A DNA stretch of 64,000 nt from Ottelia alismoides (Eukaryota > Streptophyta > Magnoliopsida > Alismatales > Hydrocharitaceae), in contig JAZKJV010009774.1 of the NCBI GenBank assembly GCA_037367405.1, forward strand, positions 819,765 through 883,764. The letters run 5' to 3'. The position numbers and the translations under genes were made by a program. The notes beneath the pieces are model-generated. The model saw only the letters and a list, made by a program, of their open reading frames with translations, ran no database searches and was not told the DNA's origin. This document shows positions 51,936 through 64,000 of the stretch, piece by piece; position 1 is the first letter of the stretch; every line of letters starts with the position of its first letter.

Positions 51936-53195
51936 ATGAGTGCATATTTTGCACCTGCTTTTCTGAGCTATCTCCTGGGGAAATGTTTCCAGCGAAAGCA
52001 TCCTATAATTGAGATTTTCAAACTGGGCTTCATAGTCATGGGAACATTTTCTCTTATCTGGTTGCCTTATTTGAACTCTCTTGAAGACATCATGCAGGTG
52101 CACATGCTCAGCCAGCTGGACCTTTTTTTTCTTAATATTTTCAACAGGCTTTTAATGGCCTACAAAGTGAACCTACTTGCATAGACGGCCCCTTCATGGC
52201 ATTGGGATGATGATCCGGTCTGCCTTATTTTTTTCCGAAATTTGATGAGTTTAACGTGACGATAAAAACATAAATAATGGCTAGTCGACTGGGGTGCATC
52301 CGATTCCTCAGTTTTTGAGTCACATTGGCCCCAATGTCTGTCGGAAACGATCTAACATTCTATCTGTGCATGTACGATGCAGGTTCTCTCCCGGTTGGCT
52401 CCATTTGAGAGAGGTTTATACGAGGACTACGTTGCCAACTTTTGGTGTAGCTCTTCAGTCATCATAAAATGGAAGAAGTTACTAACAGTGCCCTCGCTGA
52501 AGATCTTAACTTCCTCTGCAACTATTTTATCATTCTTACCCTCGATGATCCAGCAAATTAGAAATCCAAGCCATCGTGGTTTTCTTTACTCACTTTTAAA
52601 CTGTTCGTTCGCATTCTACCTCTTCTCATATCAAGGTACACGACATTTTTCTGCTTTAGCATTTTGTTTTTATGACTGAATCACGGGCCTTGCTGAAATG
52701 GATGAAAAGTAGTTTAGCTATATTTTTACATTTGAAATTTCACTTCACTTGCATTTTTTTGCAGTTCATGAAAAATCTATTCTGCTGCCCCTATTGCCTG
52801 CAAGTCTCCTTGCTCTGGAAGAACCTTTTGTGTTCGGTTGGTTGGTGCACTGGGCATTGCTGTCAATGTACCCACTTCTCTGCCGTGATGACTTAATTTT
52901 GCAGTACATAGCTCTTTTTGCTCTCTTCTTTCTAATTTATTGTCCACCTGATATACCTGTGCTCAGTGTAAAACTCTCCCCTGCAAAGAAGGCTTTACTG
53001 TCTTTAGCCTTGCTATGTTCTCTGTCTCTCCATGTGATATACCTCATCGTCAAGCCTCCAGAGAGATATCCTTACCTATTCGAGGCACTAATTATGAATC
53101 TTTGCTTTTCACAATTTGTAATGCTAGCTATTTATACAAACATTAAGCAGTGGATGTTGGGTTTCCCTGATGGGAGGGATAAGAAGAGTGTTTGA
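51936..53195 (+). CDS. ALG6: ALG6 C-terminal half, three exons (copy 2)
   Basis: Exons 51936-52097, 52383-52635 and 52765-53195 encode the same C-terminal part of the ER glucosyltransferase ALG6 as copy 1, with the same splice sites and no sequence change that I could see. As in copy 1, the N-terminal half of the enzyme is missing upstream and the LINE precedes the first exon by about 450 bp. The fragment contains several of the C-terminal membrane segments but not the catalytic N-terminal loop, so it cannot be an active enzyme unless joined to distant 5' exons. Confidence 0.88.
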
Positions 53196-53266
53196 GTTTG
53201 TACAATTACTTTTATTTGGAGGGAGGTGATGAGAGGATCTGGGTATGCTCTTACATTAGATTTGTT

Positions 53267-53326
53267 TGGAAGCAAAGAATCCATGTATCTGACACCACTT
53301 AAATTGGGAAAATGCTTTGTTGTTGG
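53267..53326 (+). mobile_element. RTE LINE 3'-tail relic (copy 2)
   Basis: Counterpart of 19208-19267. Confidence 0.62.
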
Positions 53327-54383
53327 TGAGGAAAGTGACCGCAGCCAATGCCTGCCAGTTCAGAAATTGTACCATTTTGCTTAGTTTCTAGTTTATCTGA
53401 TGGAATCATGTGCTCCATCGACTCTAGTTGCATTCTAAGATGTTATAAAGCTATTATATTTCCATCCTTTTGAGAAGAAATCCATAAGGTTGTACTGCAA
53501 TAGCCATTTTAATGCCCATGGGCTACTTCAATTTGTTGTAACCAAGTACACATGTCATGGAAGATATTGCTATGATCTGGCATGCCGTGCAGGTTCAAGA
53601 ACAGCTGATGGTATATGATGCCCTTGAGGGAAAATGCCTTGCTGGGTGACGCTTTGGTATCTCTGTTGGCTGCCAACGTCAAGCCTGGAACTCCCTGCCT
53701 CTGGTCCCCAACGAAGCCATCTCTTTGATTGCTTTCAGCATCTTCCGTCATGGCTTCTCTCTAATTGGACTGCTTATTGTTGACCACCTCCCCTGCCATG
53801 ATATTCCTCCTCTCATTCCCCTTGTGCTACCTGCCTATTTGTTGGACTCTGTGCACACTGCCTCAATGGTGCACGAATGCCGGTGCACGTAAAATCTGGT
53901 CAAGCAGTGTAGATGATAAAATGAATTTTAAATACCTTGAGAAAATGCTTCCTAGCGACTCTCAGGGGTGATTGGTTGCAGGATAGTACTTATGGGATAG
54001 ATTTCCTACAGCCATGTTTAATAAGAGCAGTGCGTACTGCATAGAATCTGTATCTGTTGCATATTCTGCTCGCAGCAAATACCTAAAATCACTTCATTTA
54101 CATTTAATGGAAACTGCAACCATGCATGATAATTTGTGTAGATATTACGAGTGAAGTTTATTCCTTCTTCCAATAACTTAGGAGGAGGAAATCGTCATGT
54201 TCCAATTTTATGCATGACTAAGGTCATCTGGATCCCCTCTCCAAGATTAAGGGTTGATTTGCAAAGTTTTTGCTTTTTATCAACCTTATGGTGGTGGATT
54301 GAAATGATCGACACAGTCTTTGTTGAGACTTTTGATCTTGCTAACTCAAAAATATCTCATTATTGTTGTTCTGGGCATATCTA

Positions 54384-54439
<56 letters not shown>

Positions 54440-55539
54440 TATATTTTAGATGCCACCAACAGCATCAGTCTATCTCTGATGTGATTGACGACAACCGCTT
54501 CTTTGTAATAAATACCACAAGGGACCTAATGACCATTAGCGAGGGAAAGGCAGACACACCACATTCCATTTAGGCACATATCTTTCTTAACGAGAGAAGG
54601 AGCCATCACATTCGTATTAAACCTGCGACATATCTTGAAGAGCGTTTCTTCCATGTGCCTTTCTTCCAGTGTCCAAATCACATTATCAATACCCATGTGA
54701 ATACTTATTTTGTACCAAACGCATCATTCTTGATTTTCGGTAACCAATCAGCGGGGTATAATTTAATGCAAAAAAGATAATTGGTTGACTCTGTCTAATT
54801 GCTTCAATTGTTTTATGGACTACTAGTCGGATGGCTATCGAACCCCAGTAATCAATCATCTTTTCCATTTATCTCAAGAAAATATTGACACTTACATTAG
54901 TTTTCTTCTATAACATGTTCGTTTTGGCGGGGAGGACATCTCAAGTGCCAACTTTTCATAGGATGGATGATGAGACCTTTTTTTAAAAATTAAGTTGCAT
55001 CAAAGGGTAGCTTGGACCAGATCAACTATGATTCAGAGTTCATAGTCAACCACATTGTTTATATACCTTTAAATTTGAATGTTTGCTGGTTTTCACATGT
55101 ATAGAATACCAATTCTTTGATAATGAACATGTGGTGATGTATGTCTTGCTCGTGCGAGACTCTTTTAAGCGCAATGCCAATTAGTGCATTTGGTGCTATA
55201 AACAGTTTTAAAGGAAGACCCTATGTATGTTTACTCTTAAGAGTGCACACCAAGATTCTTTTTGAGTACACATATCCAACTCAAAAAATAATTCTTATAT
55301 ATCCATCTGCACCATTCATTTAAGTTTTTCTGAAAATTCTTACATAGATGATGTTCTCCCCTCATTTTTTTTCTTACTACACATATCCAACTGCACCAAT
55401 CAGTAAATAGTATTTCTGAAAATTCTTAGACATATAACCAGGATAAATCGTGCCTGAAGAACGTAGTCTTTAAGTGGCACTGTGTTACTCCCAAATCTGT
55501 GTAAACAAATGATTCAAGATATGCAGCAATGGAAGTTTC
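53327..55539. other. Spacer between ALG6 and receptor kinase (copy 2)
   Basis: Counterpart of 19268-21480, with the (AAT)n microsatellite at about 54385-54439. No gene seen. Confidence 0.5.
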
Positions 55540-60914
<5,375 letters not shown>

Positions 60915-61733
60915 CTGCGATATGTTTGAAATGGTAGCCCTTAATAAAAAAAATCAACAGAGAACATGGAGGCATATATGGTGCAGTGTTGCTTCTTTGC
61001 ATTGTCTAAGAAACTCATCTATTGCAAGAAACACAAAGATGTCCAACATCAAGATTTTATGGTATATAATTACAACTGTTTTTTCTTCGTTTTTTGATCT
61101 TATTGTTTTAGAAAATTACAATATGTGGAAAGATGAATATATTTTTTACAACAAGGGACTTAATTTTTTTGAACTTTCCGAGGTTGTAAATAGTTAAAAA
61201 ATTGGTGAATTAAAAGGCTATTCTTTGCCATTTACTCTCCTCTTGTCTATTAATCATACGCCTAAATATCTTTTTTTTTTATAAAATCTGACAGTTGATA
61301 TGCATTGAATCCGAGCCATCTATTCTGCTGGAACTAGTTGAAGAACTGTTTCTTTGAACCCTCCCCAAGAAGGGCGGCGAAGCCCATACCTTATCATACC
61401 ATACCAACATGGGAGTCTCGCTGACCGGGGTAGATAGCAGGGATGCATCTATGCTCACTTGTGAGGGTGTGAGGGCAGCACCCCCGACCTGAAATGAAAT
61501 TCTATTATGGTATTTGGATCCGTTGGTACTGAGTACTTTATAGACTCTTTAGGATTAGGATTATCTGTATCATATGTATTTTTCCCTTCTCCACAAATAG
61601 TGAAACTGATTGCCAACGCTCCAGGACGTAGCCAAGTTACGGGTGAACTTGTATATCCGTAAGCATGTGGTTTGCTTGTTCGTGTTTGTGCTTGTTTGCT
61701 TCCACTACTCACAACCCTAACACATGGCGAACT
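60915..61733 (-). other. 5' region of receptor kinase (copy 2)
   Basis: Counterpart of 26854-27672. No clear first exon or promoter before the LTR start. Confidence 0.5.
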
Positions 61734-64000
61734 TGTAGCATCCGGTTTCCAATCAAACCTGAAGTCGTCCGATTTTGGGTCTAATGAACCCAAAAACGTT
61801 GTCGGTCAATACTAACCAACCTAAAACGACCAATTGGTAGTAAATCAAAAGTTGTTCGGGGAAAATCGACCCAGAATCGGTCAATCTGTAACGCGTGCCG
61901 TGAAAAGCCGCGACGCAAATTCGGAAACCGCGAAACAAACCGAAACCGTCATTAGATCCGATTTGACGATACAAGACCAATGGAATCGACCGTTCGTCAA
62001 TCGGAGGTCGTTTGATATTTTTAATTCGTAAAATTTAAACTTAAACAAAATCCGTATCCGAAAATTCGGGTATTCAAAACCCGATCGAAAGTATATCAAT
62101 ATTATACTCAAAACAATCATCGTTTCGATACGATCAATTCGGGATATTACGCGTCGAAATCCGAGTTCCGATGTGCGCGTATGGTCAGCTTTAAGTAAGT
62201 GATAAAAAAATGAATATATAAAATTTATTTCAAAAAGTAGCAGTAGCAGCAGCTACGGCTACCCTGTTTCAAAAAAAAAAAAATATTATTTGTTTTTTTT
62301 TTTTTTACACTACTCTCCAGCCGTGAAAGGCTCTCTTTCCACTTGGATATAAATTTTTCACACTTGTCAACTTTCCAAGGGTTTCCTTGGCTATATAACC
62401 CCAACAAGAGGAGCTCTTTCTACTCTTTATTCTCTCACTTCTTCCCCCCAAATTACCACTCACAAAGTCTTCAACGAGAGAAGGTTTCCAGCCCCCATCT
62501 CCTCTTAAATTGTTGCTGGAAACTTGGAGAATTTGATCAACTGCTACATGCAGTTGTTCCTATAGACATTCTAGAGCTGGAAGACCTCCTGAAGTCCCTG
62601 CAGTTGCTGTCCAAACAGTAGGATCTACTACATCCAAGGCTTGGACTGCTCCAAGGAGGCCTCCTGCTGCTGTCCAGCCACTGTAGAAGCAACTGCATGC
62701 AACTCTTCTCCTTTCAACTTGAGGATTTTGAGAGGTACCATCCTTTACCCTTCTACTTGCTGCCATGCATGTGGCTTTACACATGATTTGCTTCTATATA
62801 TGAGGAAATAACTGAGTTGGCTGGAATAAGGATAAGATTATTGTTGATGCTTTCATCATGAGATGTTTTACTGGTTTTAGGTTCTGAGAATTGTTGGATT
62901 TGGATTTAGATAGATTTATGAAGATGTTTTGATTAATGATCTGCTGAGCACATTTAGGTTGGAAGAAACCAGCTGGGTAGGGTTTTCTCTCAGAGAAATT
63001 AGGTTTTTAAAATTTTCTTGAAGCAATCAGGAGCCTAGGTGTTAGCTACCCCTATTGATCCGTTTGATATGATAGAAGATTCGTGCTCCTGAAATTGTTT
63101 CCTGGATTGCAAAAGGAGTGCATGATTGTGAATTTTCCAGTAGAAGAGATTTAAGATCTGATCAACAGTGAGATGGGTATAAATGTAGGTAGTAAGGGTG
63201 GCACTTATACGAAGTTGTTGGTTGGTTTTACTATAATATTGTTATAGTTAACTAATATTGTGTATGAATATGGTATGAGACCAACCCTTCCTAGAAAATT
63301 GTAAATACAATGACCTAATATTAGATATGGATATAATTACACTACAATAAAAACTGTAATTCACGTATTTTATGTTTTTTTTTTGTAGGCACTTGATTTA
63401 ATTCATTCATATTTAATATAAGTATACTTCCAGTTGTCATAATGACAATATTGATATGTAAATTAGATTACCAGAAATCATGACCTTAATCAAATTCACA
63501 TCTATGCTGAAACTAGATTGGCCATATGTTTGACTTGTTGCTAAGCCCAAAATCAACCAAAGTGCATCATAGATCTTGACTAATAGAGGTCAAGTCTGTT
63601 CTGATTATCTACACTTCTAATTTGCATAAAATGGTGAATAATCTAATATAAAATTTTTTCTCTCCATACTATACAATTACTGAAAAGGGAATATAATAAT
63701 TTGGTTAGAAAAATGAAATACTGTAGTAAAAAAAAAAATTATCACTGTCATACACCTCCTGCCAGATTTCTTCAATAATTCGTCAGTAATTGCTTACAAG
63801 GCAAATGTCGAAATGGAACCATGAAAATTTCTATCATAAAACACGGTTTTGTATATTTATAACCATAGATATAAATAGAGACATAAATTACTACAATCAT
63901 TTTTTTCTAATACACTTCAACCCATTCTGGTTTGTCTAGAAAAATTCTCTGAACACATTAAACTTGATCTACCATCTGGATGCGTATAAAATAAATAGAA
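61734..64000 (+). repeat. 5' LTR of the gypsy element (copy 2), running off the window end
   Basis: Matches 27673-29939. At both positions where the two LTRs of the copy-1 element differ by substitution, it has the 5'-LTR base (CAAACAG near 62615, AGGTTGG near 62958). This shows the duplication happened after the insertion. The TATA box is at 62392-62398. Confidence 0.93.

Overview
This is nuclear DNA from a flowering plant. The evidence is plant-type retrotransposons of four classes (Ty3/gypsy chromovirus of the Tekay/Del kind, Ty1/copia, L1-type LINE, RTE-type LINE), GT-AG introns, and two plant gene models: the 3' half of the ER glucosyltransferase gene ALG6 and a leucine-rich-repeat receptor kinase of the LRR-VIII-1 (HPCA1-like) group. 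The sequence alone does not identify the species.

The window is organised around a direct tandem duplication with a unit of about 34 kb. Copy 1 runs from about 4776 to 38832. Copy 2 starts at 38833 and continues past the window end at 64000, matching copy 1 up to position 29939. The copies are nearly identical; most of the differences I noticed are one-base homopolymer changes. The join at 38832/38833 fuses the middle of a gypsy 3' LTR to the interior of a copia-like element, with at most one base of shared sequence. It is either a recent non-homologous duplication or an assembly join of two versions of one locus.

Layout. 1-3073: decayed RTE LINE, interrupted by about 0.9 kb that includes a scrap of gypsy reverse transcriptase. 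3074-5923: copia-like element with two LTRs, PBS and PPT but no recognisable gag-pol; the duplication begins inside it. 5924-11672: old repeat debris with copia gag relics on the minus strand, short tandem repeats and unassigned DNA. 11688-17422: an L1-type LINE on the minus strand between 15-bp target-site duplications. 17877-19136: three 3' exons of ALG6 (+). 21481-26853: 18 exons of the receptor kinase (-), convergent with ALG6. 27673-38832: a young Tekay-type gypsy element with an LTR of about 3.8 kb, an intact gag-pol with a 90-bp intron before the chromodomain region, and a 3' LTR cut off by the duplication join. 38833-64000: the same order again. In copy 2 the LINE ORF2 is open for 1182 codons; in copy 1 it carries four one-base frameshifts.

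Host genes. The ALG6 fragment would act in N-glycan precursor assembly in the ER, but its N-terminal half is not visible in either copy. The receptor kinase has all kinase catalytic motifs, a transmembrane helix, LRRs and the Cys-rich ectodomain segment, so the duplication, if real, doubles an apparently functional receptor. I found no CRISPR array, tRNA, rRNA or prokaryote-style system.
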